A stretch of 64,000 nt of DNA from Cellulomonas sp. Root485 (lineage in GTDB: Bacteria > Actinomycetota > Actinomycetes > Actinomycetales > Cellulomonadaceae): contig NZ_LMFC01000001.1 of assembly GCF_001426705.1 (NCBI RefSeq), positions 111,450 to 175,449 on the forward strand, in the 5' to 3' direction. Below the pieces are notes generated by a model. The model made no database searches, had not been told where the DNA came from, and saw only the letters and a list, made by a program, of their open reading frames with translations. Made by a program: the position numbers and the translations under genes. Below, piece by piece: positions 33,662 through 46,600 of the stretch (positions are counted from its first letter, which is position 1; each line of letters begins with the position of its first letter).

Positions 33662-34732
33662 GTGACCCTCCTCTTCTCGCCGCTGACCCTGCGCGGCACC
33701 ACGTTCCGCAACCGTGCCTGGCTCGCGCCGATGTGCCAGTACTCGGCCGTCGACGGCAGCCCGAACGACTGGCACCTGGTGCACCTCGGCTCGCGGGCCG
33801 CCGGCGGCTTCGGGCTGCTGATCGCGGAGGCGACGGCCGTGGTCCCCGAGGGGCGCATCTCACCGCAGGACACCGGCCTGTGGCACGACCTGCACATCGC
33901 CGAGTGGCGGAGGATCACGGACTTCGTGCACGAGCGCGGCACCCAGATCGGCGTGCAGCTGGCGCACGCGGGCCGCAAGGCGTCGACGTTCGCCCCGTTC
34001 GCCGCCGGACGTGGCTCCGTCCCGCCGGACCAGGGCGGCTGGACGACCGTCGGTCCGTCGGCCACGGCGTTCCCCGGCCTCGCGACACCCCACGCGCTCA
34101 CGCTCGACGAGATCGCGGGCATCCCCGCGGCGTTCGCGGCGGCCGCCCGACGGGCCGACGACGCCGGCTTCGACGTCGTCGAGCTGCACGCCGCCCACGG
34201 CTACCTGCTGCACCAGTTCCTCTCGCCGCTGTCCAACGAGCGGGACGACGAGTACGGGGGCCCGCTCGAGAACCGCGCCCGGCTGCTCGTCGAGACGACC
34301 GACGCCGTCCGCGCCGCCTGGCCCGACCACAAGCCGCTGTTCGTCCGGCTGTCCGCGACCGACTGGGTGGAGGGCGGGCTCACGGTCGACGAGGTCGCGC
34401 AGGTGGCCAAGGAGCTCGGCGGCCACGGCGTGGACCTGGTCGACGTCTCGACCGGCGGCAACGCGCCCGCGGACATCCCCGTCGGACCCGGCTACCAGGT
34501 GCCGGCCGCCCGCGAGGTGCGCGAGACGTCGGCGCTGCCGGTCGCGGCCGTGGGGCTCCTCACGGACCCGGCGCAGGCGGAGGCCGTGCTCGCGGACGGG
34601 TCGGCGGACGCGATCCTGCTGGGCCGCGAGGGCCTGCGCGACCCGTTCTGGCCGCTGCGCGCCGCGCACGAGCTGGGCGTCGCCGACGACGCGGCCTGGC
34701 AGCCGCAGTATGCGCGGGCGACCTGGGCCTAG
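33662..34732 (+). CDS. NADH:flavin oxidoreductase / old yellow enzyme, YqjM class
   Basis: The 356-residue FMN enzyme belongs to the thermophilic-like (YqjM) class of ene-reductases. It has LAPMCQYSA with the redox-tuning cysteine near residue 23, [10 protein letters not shown] near 100, [19 protein letters not shown] near 175-193 and a C-terminal FMN-phosphate loop with [10 protein letters not shown]. It reduces activated alkenes such as electrophilic quinones and enals. A SigR-type promoter immediately upstream supports a role in thiol-reactive stress. Its TAG stop overlaps the TAG stop of hutI on the other strand within a single CTAG. Confidence 0.92.
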   Translation: MTLLFSPLTLRGTTFRNRAWLAPMCQYSAVDGSPNDWHLVHLGSRAAGGFGLLIAEATAVVPEGRISPQDTGLWHDLHIAEWRRITDFVHERGTQIGVQLAHAGRKASTFAPFAAGRGSVPPDQGGWTTVGPSATAFPGLATPHALTLDEIAGIPAAFAAAARRADDAGFDVVELHAAHGYLLHQFLSPLSNERDDEYGGPLENRARLLVETTDAVRAAWPDHKPLFVRLSATDWVEGGLTVDEVAQVAKELGGHGVDLVDVSTGGNAPADIPVGPGYQVPAAREVRETSALPVAAVGLLTDPAQAEAVLADGSADAILLGREGLRDPFWPLRAAHELGVADDAAWQPQYARATWA

Positions 34733-35871
34733 AGGCTCAGCGCTCGCGCGATCGGGACGCCCGGGCGGTAGGCCAGATGGCGGTGGGTCGGGGCGTCGAG
34801 GACGGCGAGGTCGGCGCGGGCGCCCAGGCGCAGGTGGCCGACGTCGTCGCGACGCAGCGCGTGGGCGCCGCCGAGCGTGGCCGCCCGGAGCGCCTCCGTG
34901 ATGGTCATCCGCATCTCGCGGACGGCGAGCGCGATCATCAGCGGCATCGACGTGGAGTAGCAGGTGCCGGGGTTGCAGTCGCTCGCGAGGGCGATCTCGA
35001 CGTCCGCGTCCAGCAGGCGGCGCGCGTCGGGGTAGGGGGACCGCGTGGAGAACTCGACGCCGGGCAGCAGGGTGGCGACCGTGCCGGAACCGGCCAGTGC
35101 GTCGACGTCGGAGCCGCTCAGGTAGGTGCAGTGGTCGACGCTCGCGGCACCGAGCTCGACCGCCAGCCGCACGCCCGGGCCTGGCGTGAGCTGGTTGGCG
35201 TGCACGCGCAGGTCGAGACCCGCCGCGCGGGCGGCCACGAGCACCTCCCTGGCCTCGTCGCCGTCGAACGCGATCGGGCTGGCGGGCTCGCAGAAGACGT
35301 CGGCCCAGCGGGCGTGCGGTGCGCAGGCCGCGAGCATCGGGCCGACGACCAGGGCGACGTACTCCGCGCGGTCGACGCCGGGCGGGACGACGTGCGCGCC
35401 CAGGAACGTGGTCTCGGTGGTGACCTCGCCGGCCAGCCGGAGCAGGCGCTCCTCGGTGGCGACGTCGAGCCCGTACCCGCTCTTGACCTCGATCGTCGTC
35501 GTGCCCTGGGCGCGCGACTCGGCCACGAGGGCCGCGAGGCTCCGGCGGAGGTCCTGGTCGGACGCCGCCCGCGTCGCTGCGACCGTCGTCGCGATGCCGC
35601 CGCCCGTGTACGCCGTGCCCGCCATGCGGGCCTCGAACTCGGCCGCGCGGTCGCCCGCGAAGACGAGGTGCGTGTGGGAGTCGACGAAGCCGGGGACCAC
35701 CGCGGCGCCGGCGAGATCGGTGCGCGTGTCGGCGGCGGGCTGCTCGCAGGCCGGCCCGACCCAGACGACGAGACCGTCCTGCGCGACCAGTGCCGCGTCG
35801 CGCAGCGGCCCGTCGAACCGCGGGTCGTGCGTGACCAGCTCGCCGATCCCCGTGACCAGGTGCGACGTCAT
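34729..35871 (-). CDS. hutI: Imidazolonepropionase
   Basis: The 380-residue amidohydrolase converts imidazolone-5-propionate to N-formimino-glutamate in histidine breakdown. It shows [16 protein letters not shown], the metal-binding HTH near residue 70, [29 protein letters not shown] and [14 protein letters not shown] 35871 overlaps the hutF stop and has GGAGGGG upstream, so a five-codon extension was rejected. It is the last gene of the hut operon. Confidence 0.95.
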   Translation of the reverse strand: MTSHLVTGIGELVTHDPRFDGPLRDAALVAQDGLVVWVGPACEQPAADTRTDLAGAAVVPGFVDSHTHLVFAGDRAAEFEARMAGTAYTGGGIATTVAATRAASDQDLRRSLAALVAESRAQGTTTIEVKSGYGLDVATEERLLRLAGEVTTETTFLGAHVVPPGVDRAEYVALVVGPMLAACAPHARWADVFCEPASPIAFDGDEAREVLVAARAAGLDLRVHANQLTPGPGVRLAVELGAASVDHCTYLSGSDVDALAGSGTVATLLPGVEFSTRSPYPDARRLLDADVEIALASDCNPGTCYSTSMPLMIALAVREMRMTITEALRAATLGGAHALRRDDVGHLRLGARADLAVLDAPTHRHLAYRPGVPIARALSL

Positions 35872-37184
35872 CGAGCCCCCTCCCATGCTGCGCGGACAGC
35901 GGACCCCAGCATCGCGCCGACGTCGCCCAGCGCGTGCCGGCCGCCCTCGACCCGCACGACACCGCCGACCACGACCGTGTCGACGTCGGCGCTGCCCGCG
36001 ACCAGCACCAGCTGCGCGGGGTCCGCGCCGGCGGTGCGCGGGGTGTCGGTGCGGACGGCGACCAGGTCGGCCGGCGCGCCGGGTTCCAGACGGCCACCCG
36101 TCGGGTCGCCCAGGCCGGCGTGACCACCGGACGTGAGGAGCTCGAGCAGCTGCGCGGGGGTGAAGGCGCCGCGCTCCTCGCTCGCCAGCCGCTCATGGAG
36201 CTCGACCGACCGCGCCTCGGCGAGCAGGTCGGTGCGGACGTGCTGGTCGCTGCCGACGCTCAGGCGGGCGCCCGCGGCGTGCAGCAGCGCACCCGGCGCG
36301 ATCCCGTCGCCGAGGTCCTGCTCGGTGGACGGGCACAGGCACACGCCCGTGCGCGTGGAGCCCAGGATCGCGACGTCCTCCGGAGATACGTGGACCGCGT
36401 GGATCGCGGTGGTGTCCGGGCCGAGCGCGCCCGCATCCTCCAGGAGCCGCGTCGGCGTGACCCCGAACGTCGCCAGCGACTGCTCGTTCTCCAGGCGCTG
36501 CTCGGACAGGTGCACGTGCAGGGGCCGCCCGGTGGCGTGCGCGGCGACGACCGGGATCGCGTCGAGGGGGACCGCACGGACCGAGTGGATCGCGGCGCCG
36601 ACCGTCAGGGTGTCGTCGGGCCGGATCGCGGCAACCCGGTGGGCCCAGGCGTCGGCGTCATGGTCGCCGAACCGGCGCTGGGCACCCTCGAGCGGGGCGT
36701 CGATGCCCCCCGTCAGGTAGGCCGTGTCCAGCAGGGTGATCCGCAGGCCGGCGTCGCGGGCGGCCGTGCGCAGTGCCTCGGCCATGACGTTCGGGTCGTC
36801 GTACGGGGTCCCGTCCGGGGTGTGGTGCAGGTAGTGGAACTCGCCGACCGCCGTGACGCCCGCGAGCACCATCTCGGCGTAGGTGGCGCGCGCCAGGTCC
36901 AGGTAGGTGTCGGGGGTCAGGGTCGCCGCCAGCGCGTACATACGCTCGCGCCAGGTCCAGAACGTGCCGCCGCCGTCGTGGGTGCGTCCGCGCAGGGCCC
37001 GGTGGAAGGCGTGGGAGTGCGTGTTGGCGAACCCGGGCAGGACCACGCCCGGCAGGCGGTGATCCGTTCCGGCGGCGGGCACCCCCGTGGTGACCGTCGT
37101 GATGCGGCCGTCGGCGGTGCCGATACGGACGTCCTGTGCGAGGCCGTCCGGCAGCCAGACGTGCGCCGCCCAGTACGTGGTCAC
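35868..37184 (-). CDS. hutF: Formimidoylglutamate deiminase
   Basis: The 438-residue amidohydrolase converts N-formimino-glutamate to N-formyl-glutamate and ammonia. It has [55 protein letters not shown] and [12 protein letters not shown], all typical of HutF. GTG 37184 overlaps the stop of the M20 gene. Its presence shows that this organism uses the five-step pathway through formylglutamate instead of direct HutG formiminoglutamase cleavage. Confidence 0.92.
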   Translation of the reverse strand: MTTYWAAHVWLPDGLAQDVRIGTADGRITTVTTGVPAAGTDHRLPGVVLPGFANTHSHAFHRALRGRTHDGGGTFWTWRERMYALAATLTPDTYLDLARATYAEMVLAGVTAVGEFHYLHHTPDGTPYDDPNVMAEALRTAARDAGLRITLLDTAYLTGGIDAPLEGAQRRFGDHDADAWAHRVAAIRPDDTLTVGAAIHSVRAVPLDAIPVVAAHATGRPLHVHLSEQRLENEQSLATFGVTPTRLLEDAGALGPDTTAIHAVHVSPEDVAILGSTRTGVCLCPSTEQDLGDGIAPGALLHAAGARLSVGSDQHVRTDLLAEARSVELHERLASEERGAFTPAQLLELLTSGGHAGLGDPTGGRLEPGAPADLVAVRTDTPRTAGADPAQLVLVAGSADVDTVVVGGVVRVEGGRHALGDVGAMLGSAVRAAWEGAR

Positions 37185-38388
37185 GTCAGCAACCGTCCCA
37201 GCACGGCGGCCAGCGCGTCGATGCCCGCCAGGCAGTCCGCCTCGTCGGCGTCCTCCGCGGGGGCGTGCGAGATGCCGGACGGGTTGCGCACGAAGAGCAT
37301 CGCGGTGGGGATGCCCGCGGCGGCGAGGATCCCGGCGTCGTGGCCGGCACCCGTGCCGAGGCGTGCCGGGTTCCCGAGCGCTCCCGCGACGACGTCGGCG
37401 AGGTCGGTGTCGAGGACCGTGACCGGGCTCCACGACTCCTCGGTCGGGGCGTACTCCTGGAGTGCCGCGAGGACCGCACGGACCGCCGACTCGTCCTCGG
37501 CGCGGACGTCCAGCCACGCCGTGACCTGCGACGGGATCGCGTTGACGCCGTTGGGGTCGACGTGCAGCTTGCCCACGGTCGCCAGTGCACCGGCGTCGTG
37601 GGCGGCCCGTCGCACGTGCGCGATGAACGCCGCGAGGTCGAGCATCGGGTCGCGGCGGTCGGCCAGCGGCGTGGTGCCGGCATGGTTGGCCTGGCCGCGG
37701 AGCTCGACCCGCCAGCGGCCGTGCGGCCAGATCATCCGGCCGACGCCCACCGGGTCGCCCGTGTGCACCAGACCGCGACCCTGCTCGACGTGCAGCTCGA
37801 CGAAGGACGCCACGCGGCGGAGCGTCTCAGGGTCGGGGCCGAGACTCCCGGGGTTCCGTCCTGCGGCGTGCATCGCATCGGCCATCGTCGTGCCGTCCGC
37901 GTCGCGCAGGCCCCGAGCCCTGTCCGGGTCGAGGACGCCTGTGATGAGCCGTGAGCCGGCGCAGGCGACGCCGAACCGGGCGCCCTCCTCGTCGACGAAG
38001 CTCGCGATGCCGAGCGGCCTGCTCGGAGCGACGCCCTTCGCCCGGAGCGCGTCCAGCGCGGCGAAGCCGCTGACCACGCCGAGCGGCCCGTCGAACGCAC
38101 CGCCGCCCGGCACGGAGTCGAGGTGGCTGCCGGTGACGATCCCGGGCGTCGCGTCCGGGTCGCCCCACCACGCCCACTGGTTGCCCGCACGGTCCGTCGT
38201 CAGCGAGAGCCCGCGCGCCTCCGCCTCGCCCGCGAACCACTCACGCAGGACGTGGTCCTCACGCGTCCAGGCGAACCGGCGGTAGCCGCCGTCGGACGCG
38301 CGGCCGACGGGCGCGAGGTCGGACCAGGCGCGGCGGAACGTGGTGGCGGTGGCCGTCGCGAGGTTCGGCGTGCCCGGCGCGGACGTCG

Positions 38389-38392
<4 letters not shown>
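37181..38392 (-). CDS. M20-family amidohydrolase (allantoate amidohydrolase-like), candidate N-formylglutamate deformylase
   Basis: The 403-residue metallopeptidase-fold enzyme has [22 protein letters not shown] with the metal ligand His-x-Asp, [28 protein letters not shown] in the dimerisation lid, and GAGHDAG near the end. This is the allantoate amidohydrolase/N-carbamoyl amino acid hydrolase pattern. It is embedded between hutU and hutF with ATGA/GTGA overlaps. The pathway step lacking a gene here is removal of formate from N-formyl-glutamate, so this enzyme is the best candidate. The family assignment is firm; the substrate is inferred. Confidence 0.82.
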
Positions 38393-40046
<1,654 letters not shown>

Positions 40047-40050
<4 letters not shown>

Positions 40051-41573
40051 CGGTGGGCTCCTAGCACTGCGGCGATCTGTCCTTCGCGGACGACGTCCGC
40101 CGCGGTCTCGAGGTCGGGGGAGAGGTACGTGTCCGGGCCGGGGCCGGGGATCCCCGCCGCGCGGAGCAGGTCCCGGACGGCACCCGTGACGGGCGACGGG
40201 GTCAGTGGGGCGCGCAGGTCCATCGCGCGCGCGGCCGTGAGGATCTCGATGCCGAGCACCCGGGTCAGGCCGTCGAGGGCGCGACGGAGCTTGCGGGCCG
40301 CGTGCCACCCCATCGACACGTGGTCCTCCTGCATGGCCGACGACGGGATCGAGTCGACGCTGGCCGGCACCGCGAGCCGCTTGAGCTCGGAGACCAGCCC
40401 GGCAGCCGTGTACTGCGCGATCATCAGGCCGGAGTCGACCCCGGGGTCGTGCGCCAGGAACGGGGGCAGGCCGTTGCTGCGCGCGACGTCGAGGAACCGG
40501 TCGGTGCGGCGCTCGGACATGCTTGCGACGTCCGCGACGGCGATCGCCAGGAAGTCGAGCACGTAGCCGACCGGGGCGCCGTGGAAGTTGCCGTTGGACT
40601 CGACGCGACCGTCGTCGGTGATGACCGGGTTGTCGATCGCGGCGGCCAGCTCACGCTCCGCGACGTCCCGCGCGTGCTGCGCGGTGTCCCGGGCCGCGCC
40701 GTGCACCTGCGGGGCGCAGCGCAGCGAGTACGCGTCCTGCACGCGGGTGCACTCCGGGGTCTGGTGGCTGGCCATGATGCCCGAGCCGTGCAGGGCCGCA
40801 CGGATGTTCGCGGCGGAGGTGGCCTGTCCGGGGTGGGGGCGCAGACCCTGGAGGTCGGCGGCGAACACCGCGTCGGTGCCGAGCAGCGACTCGACGCTCA
40901 TCGCCGCAGCGACGTCGGCCGTGTCCAGGAGGATCACCAGGTCGTGCAGCGCCAGCGCGAGCATGCCGAGCATGCCGTCGGTCCCGTTGATGAGGGCCAG
41001 GCCCTCCTTCTCGGTCAGGGTGTGCACCTCTCGGGGCTCAGTCACCAGTGCGCCCGTGGCGTCGCGCACCTCGCCCTCGCCCATGAGCGCCAGCGCGCAG
41101 TGGGCCAGCGGCGCCAGGTCGCCCGAGCAGCCCAGCGAGCCGTACTCGCGGACGACCGGCGTCAGGCCCGCGTCGAGCAGGGCCGCGTACGCGCTCGCCG
41201 TCTCCGGTCGGACGCCCGTGTGGCCCGTGGCCAGCGTGGACAGGCGCAGGAGCATGAGCGCGCGGACCACCTCGCGCTCGACCTCCGGGCCGGTGCTGGC
41301 AGCGTGGGAGCGGACCAGGCTGCGTTGCAGGTCGCGACGCCGTTCCGGCGGGATCGACAGCGTGGCCAGCGCGCCGAAGCCCGTGGAGATGCCGTAGTGG
41401 GGCTTCGTGTCGGCGGCGAGCTCGTCGACGACCGCGCGGCCTCGCGACAGCGCTGCGATCGCTTCCTCGGACAGTCGGACCCCGGCGCCGTGCCGGGCCA
41501 CGGCCACGATGTCCGCGATCGAGACGGGGCCGGTGCCGACGACGACGGTGTCGATGGCGGTCGTGGTGCTCAT
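40047..41573 (-). CDS. hutH: Histidine ammonia-lyase
   Basis: The 508-residue enzyme deaminates histidine to urocanate. The MIO cofactor triad reads Cys149-Ser150-Gly151 within [15 protein letters not shown]. Cys replaces the more widespread Ala, a variant known from actinobacterial HutH. Other family motifs are [44 protein letters not shown] and [11 protein letters not shown] 41573 is the first gene of the hut operon; only a distant GGGGGTG serves as ribosome site. The upstream palindrome at 41627-41642 suggests control by the divergent IclR protein. Confidence 0.96.
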
Positions 41574-41626
41574 GGTTCATGACACCCCCGCTCGCTCGCC
41601 GCTCCTAGGGTGCTAGGGGCGATTCC

Positions 41627-41642
41627 GTCTGGTATCCCAGAC
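41627..41642. promoter_or_regulatory. Palindromic operator between hutH and its IclR regulator
   Basis: GTCTGG (41627-41632), TATC, CCAGAC (41637-41642) is a perfect 6+6 inverted repeat ending 3 bp before the ATG of the IclR gene and 53 bp upstream of hutH. Its place suits autorepression and control of the divergent hut promoter. A nearby CTAGGG-TG-CTAGGG direct repeat (41605-41618) may be a second element. Confidence 0.55.
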
Positions 41643-41645
41643 ACC

Positions 41646-42380
41646 ATGACCTCCGTCCCTGCGGCCGACGCGACCCTCCGGCTGCTGCACCACCTCTCGC
41701 GGACCGGTCCGATGCCCGCCGCCGCGCTCGCCCTCGCGCTCGACCTGCCGCGCTCGACCACCTACCACCTGCTCACGGTGCTGACCGAGCACGGCTTCGT
41801 CGTCCACCTGCCCGAGGAACGCCGGTACGGGCTCGGCCTGAGCGCGTTCGAGCTGGGCTCCGCCTACTCCCGGCAGGCGCCGCTCGCTCGCGCCGCTCGC
41901 CCGGTGCTCGCCCGGCTCGTCGACCACGTCGGCGAGAGCGCGCACCTGGCCGTCCTGCACGGGCGCGACGTCCTCTACGTCGTCGAGGAGCGCGCCGCCG
42001 GGCGCCCGGCGCTCGTCACCGACGTCGGCGTGCGCCTGCCCGCCCATCTGACGGCTAGCGGGCGGGCGATCCTCGCCGGACTGCCTCCGGCACAGGTGCG
42101 CGCCCTGTTCCCCGGGCGGGAGTCGTTCGTCGACCGCACCGGCGTGGGGCCGCGGCGGCTGTCCGAGCTGCGGACCCTCCTCACCGAGGTGCGGCGCATC
42201 GGCTGGGCCTCCGAGTCCGGGGACGTGACCGCCGGGTTCGCGTCCGTCGCGTCGGTCGTGCGGGATCACACCGGGCACCCGATCGCCGGCCTCGCCGTCA
42301 CGTTCGCGCAGGGCGCCGAGCCCGACGCGTTCGTCCGGGCCACCCAGCGGGCGGCGGCCGAGCTGTCGCGCCGGGTCTAG
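41646..42380 (+). CDS. IclR-family regulator, probable hut operon repressor
   Basis: The 244-residue protein has an N-terminal winged helix (about 5-65, with ALALDLPRSTTYHLLTVLTEHGF) and a C-terminal IclR effector domain with GESAHLAVLHGRDVLYV and LPAHLTASGRAILAGL. ATG 41646 was chosen because upstream in-frame codons would run through the operator. It is divergent from hutH with only 72 bp between starts, so it is very likely the histidine/urocanate-responsive regulator of the hut genes. The identity of the effector is inferred. Confidence 0.87.
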   Translation: MTSVPAADATLRLLHHLSRTGPMPAAALALALDLPRSTTYHLLTVLTEHGFVVHLPEERRYGLGLSAFELGSAYSRQAPLARAARPVLARLVDHVGESAHLAVLHGRDVLYVVEERAAGRPALVTDVGVRLPAHLTASGRAILAGLPPAQVRALFPGRESFVDRTGVGPRRLSELRTLLTEVRRIGWASESGDVTAGFASVASVVRDHTGHPIAGLAVTFAQGAEPDAFVRATQRAAAELSRRV

Positions 42381-42384
42381 AGGT

Positions 42385-42398
42385 CCTGCCCGGGCAGG
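42385..42398. terminator. Palindrome between convergent regulator genes
   Basis: CCTGCCCGGGCAGG is a perfect 14-bp palindrome in the 22-bp gap between the IclR and TetR stops. A 5-bp stem with a CCGG loop could act as a weak bidirectional terminator. Confidence 0.4.
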
Positions 42399-42402
42399 GT
42401 GG

Positions 42403-42993
42403 TCACCGTTCGGCCAGGACCTTCGCGCGCGGTCCGGGAACGCCCAGCATGAGCAGGCTGGTCGTGATGACCGCGGAGACGTCGATCTCCGTCCGGTGCA
42501 GGTCGTCGTCGGCGAGGGTGAACACCGCCGACCAGGCCGCCTGGCTGAGGCTGCCGGCGGGGAGGTGGCGCCCGAACGCCCCACTCTCCTGGCCTCGTGC
42601 GACCAGGGCGGCGAGCGACTGCTCGACCGTCCCGAGGAGGGCGTGGATGTCGGCTCCGAACTCGCCGCGCCGGAGTGCGACGAGCACCCGATAGCGGTGC
42701 GTCAAGGGCCAGAGGCGGGCGATGAAGTCGGTCCACGCCACGTCGGCCGCCTTGTCGACCGGGGCCGCCTCGGCAAGGACCGCCGTGATCTCGTCCACGG
42801 CACGCCGGGCGAGTGCGACGACGAGCTCGGACCGGGACGGGAAGTACCCGTAGACGGTCCGTCTGACCACGCCGGCAGCCGCGGCCACCTCGCCCATGCC
42901 CGCGTCGGGGGTCTTCCCGAGCACCTCGATCGCCACGTCGAGCAGGCGCTCCCGCGTGTCGCCGCCACGAGGTCCTGAGGACTCCTTCTGCAC
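42403..42993 (-). CDS. TetR-family repressor of the epoxide hydrolase gene
   Basis: The 196-residue protein has a TetR helix-turn-helix at about 14-55 (DTRERLLDVAIEVLG, then VAAAAGVVRRTVYGYFPSRSEL) and a helical ligand domain. GTG 42993 was preferred to the in-frame GTG 43011 because the latter lies inside a 22-bp palindrome that is probably its own operator; neither has a clear ribosome site. It is divergent from an epoxide hydrolase gene, and two palindromes with a TGCACAC half-site fill the gap, so it most likely represses that gene and itself. Confidence 0.82.
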   Translation of the reverse strand: MQKESSGPRGGDTRERLLDVAIEVLGKTPDAGMGEVAAAAGVVRRTVYGYFPSRSELVVALARRAVDEITAVLAEAAPVDKAADVAWTDFIARLWPLTHRYRVLVALRRGEFGADIHALLGTVEQSLAALVARGQESGAFGRHLPAGSLSQAAWSAVFTLADDDLHRTEIDVSAVITTSLLMLGVPGPRAKVLAER

Positions 42994-43001
42994 GGCGACA
43001 T

Positions 43002-43048
43002 CATTGCACACTAGTGTGCAATGGGCCTAGTCTGCACACCGGTGTGCA
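43002..43048 (+). promoter_or_regulatory. Promoter with two TetR-type palindromes
   Basis: A perfect 22-bp palindrome (43002-43023, core TGCACACTAGTGTGCA) and a perfect 16-bp palindrome (43033-43048, TGCACACCGGTGTGCA) have centres 28 bp apart. Between and over them lie -35 TTGCAC (43005-43010) and -10 TAGTCT (43028-43033), 17 bp apart, reading toward the epoxide hydrolase. One operator covers the -35, the other the transcription start near 43040. Confidence 0.82.
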
Positions 43049-43078
43049 ACGTGCACCGGAGACGAGAGGAAGCACACG

Positions 43079-44250
43079 ATGACCGCATCCAGTCCTGCAC
43101 CGGAGGACATCCGCCCGTTCCGCGTCGCCGTCCCGGACGCGGAGATCGACGACCTCACGGCACGACTCGCCAGGACCCGCTGGCCAGATCCGGAGACGGT
43201 CGCCGACTGGTCGCAGGGCGTCCGCGTGGAGAGCGCACGATCGCTCGTCTCGTACTGGGAGAGGGAGTACGACTGGCGCCGCTTCGAGTCCGAGCTCAAC
43301 GCCGTGCCGCAGTTCCTGACCGCGATCGACGGTCTCGACGTCCACTTCCTGCATGTCAGGTCGAGGAACCCCGACGCGCTGCCGCTGCTCATGACGCACG
43401 GATGGCCGAGCTCGATCGCCGACTTCCTCCGGTTGGTCGGACCGCTCACGGATCCCGCCGCGCACGGAGGGGAGGTCGCCGACTCCTTCGACGTCGTCAT
43501 CCCGTCCCTCCCGGGATTCGGGTTCTCCGGCAAGCCGACCGCCGCAGGCTGGGACGTCACCCGCATCGCCGGGGCGTGGGCGGAGCTCATGCGCCGGCTC
43601 GGCTACACCTCCTGGACGGCCCACGGCGGCGACTGGGGGGCGGCTGTCACCACGGCCCTCGGCGCGATGCAGCCGGAGGGTCTCCTCGGGATCCACCTGA
43701 GCACCCCGTACGCGTTCCCGGAGCAGATCCCCGACACGCTGACTCCCGACGAGCGCCGTGCGGTGGACGGGCTGGCCCTCTATGCCGGCCCGCTGGGCGG
43801 GTCCAACCACGTGCAGGGCACGAAGCCGCAGACCGTGGGATTCGCGCTGGCAGACTCTCCGGCCGGTCAGGCAGCCTGGATCTACGAGAAGTTCCAGTCC
43901 AAGACGGACAACCACGGGCTCGCCGAGGACGCCCTCGGCGTCGACACCATGCTGGACGCGATCTCGCTCTCCTGGTTCACCAACAGTGCCGCGTCGTCCG
44001 CCCGGATCTACTGGGAGAACCGCTCGGCGACCATGGCCGGTCCGAAGCTCACGCTGCCGGTCGCCGTGACCGTCTTCCCGCGAGACATCCCGCGGTTGCC
44101 GAGAAGCTGGATCGAAGCCGCCTACAGCAACCTGGTCCACCTCGGCGACGCCGAGCGTGGCGGGCACTTCGCCGCGCTCGAGCAGCCGGAGATCCTCGTC
44201 GACGAGCTTCGTGCCGGTCTGCGGGGCCTCCGCGTCCAGCGACGGACGGG

Positions 44251-44254
<4 letters not shown>
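43079..44254 (+). CDS. Epoxide hydrolase, EHN/alpha-beta hydrolase family
   Basis: The 391-residue protein has an N-terminal EHN domain (about 10-115, IRPFRVAVPDAEIDDL) and an alpha/beta hydrolase fold. The oxyanion motif is HGWPSS at 107-112, the nucleophile Asp185 lies in AHGGDWGAA and the catalytic histidine in RGGHFAALEQPE near residue 364. It opens epoxides to diols by way of an ester intermediate. Microsomal-type enzymes of this kind in bacteria detoxify xenobiotic or metabolic epoxides. ATG 43079 has AGAGGA at 9 bp. Control by the divergent TetR through two palindromes is very likely. Its TAG overlaps the malic enzyme TAG within CTAG. Confidence 0.93.
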
Positions 44255-45645
<1,391 letters not shown>

Positions 45646-45651
45646 CCGGAC

Positions 45652-45718
45652 ATTGTGACGTGTGCCGGGCGGATGAGGGGCCGTCGCGGCCGGGTGCGGG
45701 CTCACTAGAGTCACGGCG
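45652..45718. promoter_or_regulatory. Divergent promoters predicted to give leaderless messages
   Basis: On the minus strand CACAAT ends 7 bp before the malic enzyme ATG. On the plus strand TAGAGT (45706-45711) ends 7 bp before the GTG of the Fic-like gene. Each start codon therefore coincides with the expected first base of its transcript. No good -35 is visible for either. Confidence 0.45.
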
Positions 45719-46554
45719 TGACCGACCCTCTCGCACCGCTGCTCGACCTGCCCGGGGTGGCCGACGCCGTCGACCGTGCCCGGGTCGCCTGCGAGGAGCT
45801 GCGCTGGCACGAGGCCTTCCGGCGCCGCTGGCGCGAGGTCCGGGCCGAGGCAGGTCTGCGGGCGACCCGGGCGTCCTGCGAGATGGAGGGCGTGCGCGTG
45901 CCGCTGTCGCTGGTGCGGTCGCTGGCCACCGAGGGCGGGAACGAGCCCGTCGTCGTCGGTGCGCTCCGAGCGACCGCCCTGGTGGAGCGCTGGATGCCGG
46001 CGCTCGGCGACCGCGGCTCCGTCGCCCTCCCGCCGCTCGGCCAGCTGCTCGCGCAGGTGCACGCCGCCGCGACCGGCGGCTGGCTGCCCGACGAGTCGGT
46101 GGGTCGGTTGCGGTCGACCGAGCAGCCCGGCGACCTGCGGGGTCTGGGTCCCGCACCCGTCGCCGACGAGCTGGCCGCCCGCGTCGAGCTGCTCGGCCGG
46201 ACCGTGCGGGAGTCGTCGGCGCCGGCGCTCGTCGTCGCTGCCGTCGTGCACGGCGAGCTCCTCACCCTGCGGCCCTTCGCCGCCGCGAACGGGGTGGTCG
46301 CCCGCGCGGTGGCGCGGTTGCTGCTGACCGCGCGGGGCCTCGACCCGACGGGGTCCCTGGTTCCCGAGGGCGCCTGGGCCGCGGCCCTGAACCCGTACCT
46401 GGGCGCGGCGGCGGGGTTCGCAACGGGCTCGCCCGACGGGGTGGCCGCCTGGGTGCGCGGCTACGGCAACGCGGTGGAGGCCGGTGCGGCCGAGGCACGC
46501 GTCATCGCGGACGGGGTGCTGGCGGGCTCGCTGGGATCGCTGGGATCGCCCTAG
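45718..46554 (+). CDS. Fic-fold protein with degenerate catalytic motif
   Basis: The 278-residue protein resembles Fic/DOC AMP-transferases: an N-terminal helical segment, then GQLLAQVHAAATGG and VVHGELLTLRPFAAANGVVARAVARLLL, which aligns with HPFxDGNGRxxR. The catalytic histidine is replaced by arginine, the acidic residue by alanine and the GR by GVV, so AMPylation is unlikely. Actinobacteria carry many such proteins near malic enzyme or secretion genes without known function. GTG 45718 is probably leaderless. A recombination or regulatory scaffold role would be speculation. Confidence 0.65.
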   Translation: MTDPLAPLLDLPGVADAVDRARVACEELRWHEAFRRRWREVRAEAGLRATRASCEMEGVRVPLSLVRSLATEGGNEPVVVGALRATALVERWMPALGDRGSVALPPLGQLLAQVHAAATGGWLPDESVGRLRSTEQPGDLRGLGPAPVADELAARVELLGRTVRESSAPALVVAAVVHGELLTLRPFAAANGVVARAVARLLLTARGLDPTGSLVPEGAWAAALNPYLGAAAGFATGSPDGVAAWVRGYGNAVEAGAAEARVIADGVLAGSLGSLGSP

Positions 46555-46600
46555 CCCAGCCGGCGTCGTCGCAGGTCGCATCGCGCGTCCGGCGTCGCCC

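Noticed and set aside
40118..41130. HutH with Cys-Ser-Gly instead of Ala-Ser-Gly at the MIO site, first taken as an inactive enzyme
   Set aside because: The CSG form is familiar in actinobacterial histidine ammonia-lyases and all other active-site motifs are present.
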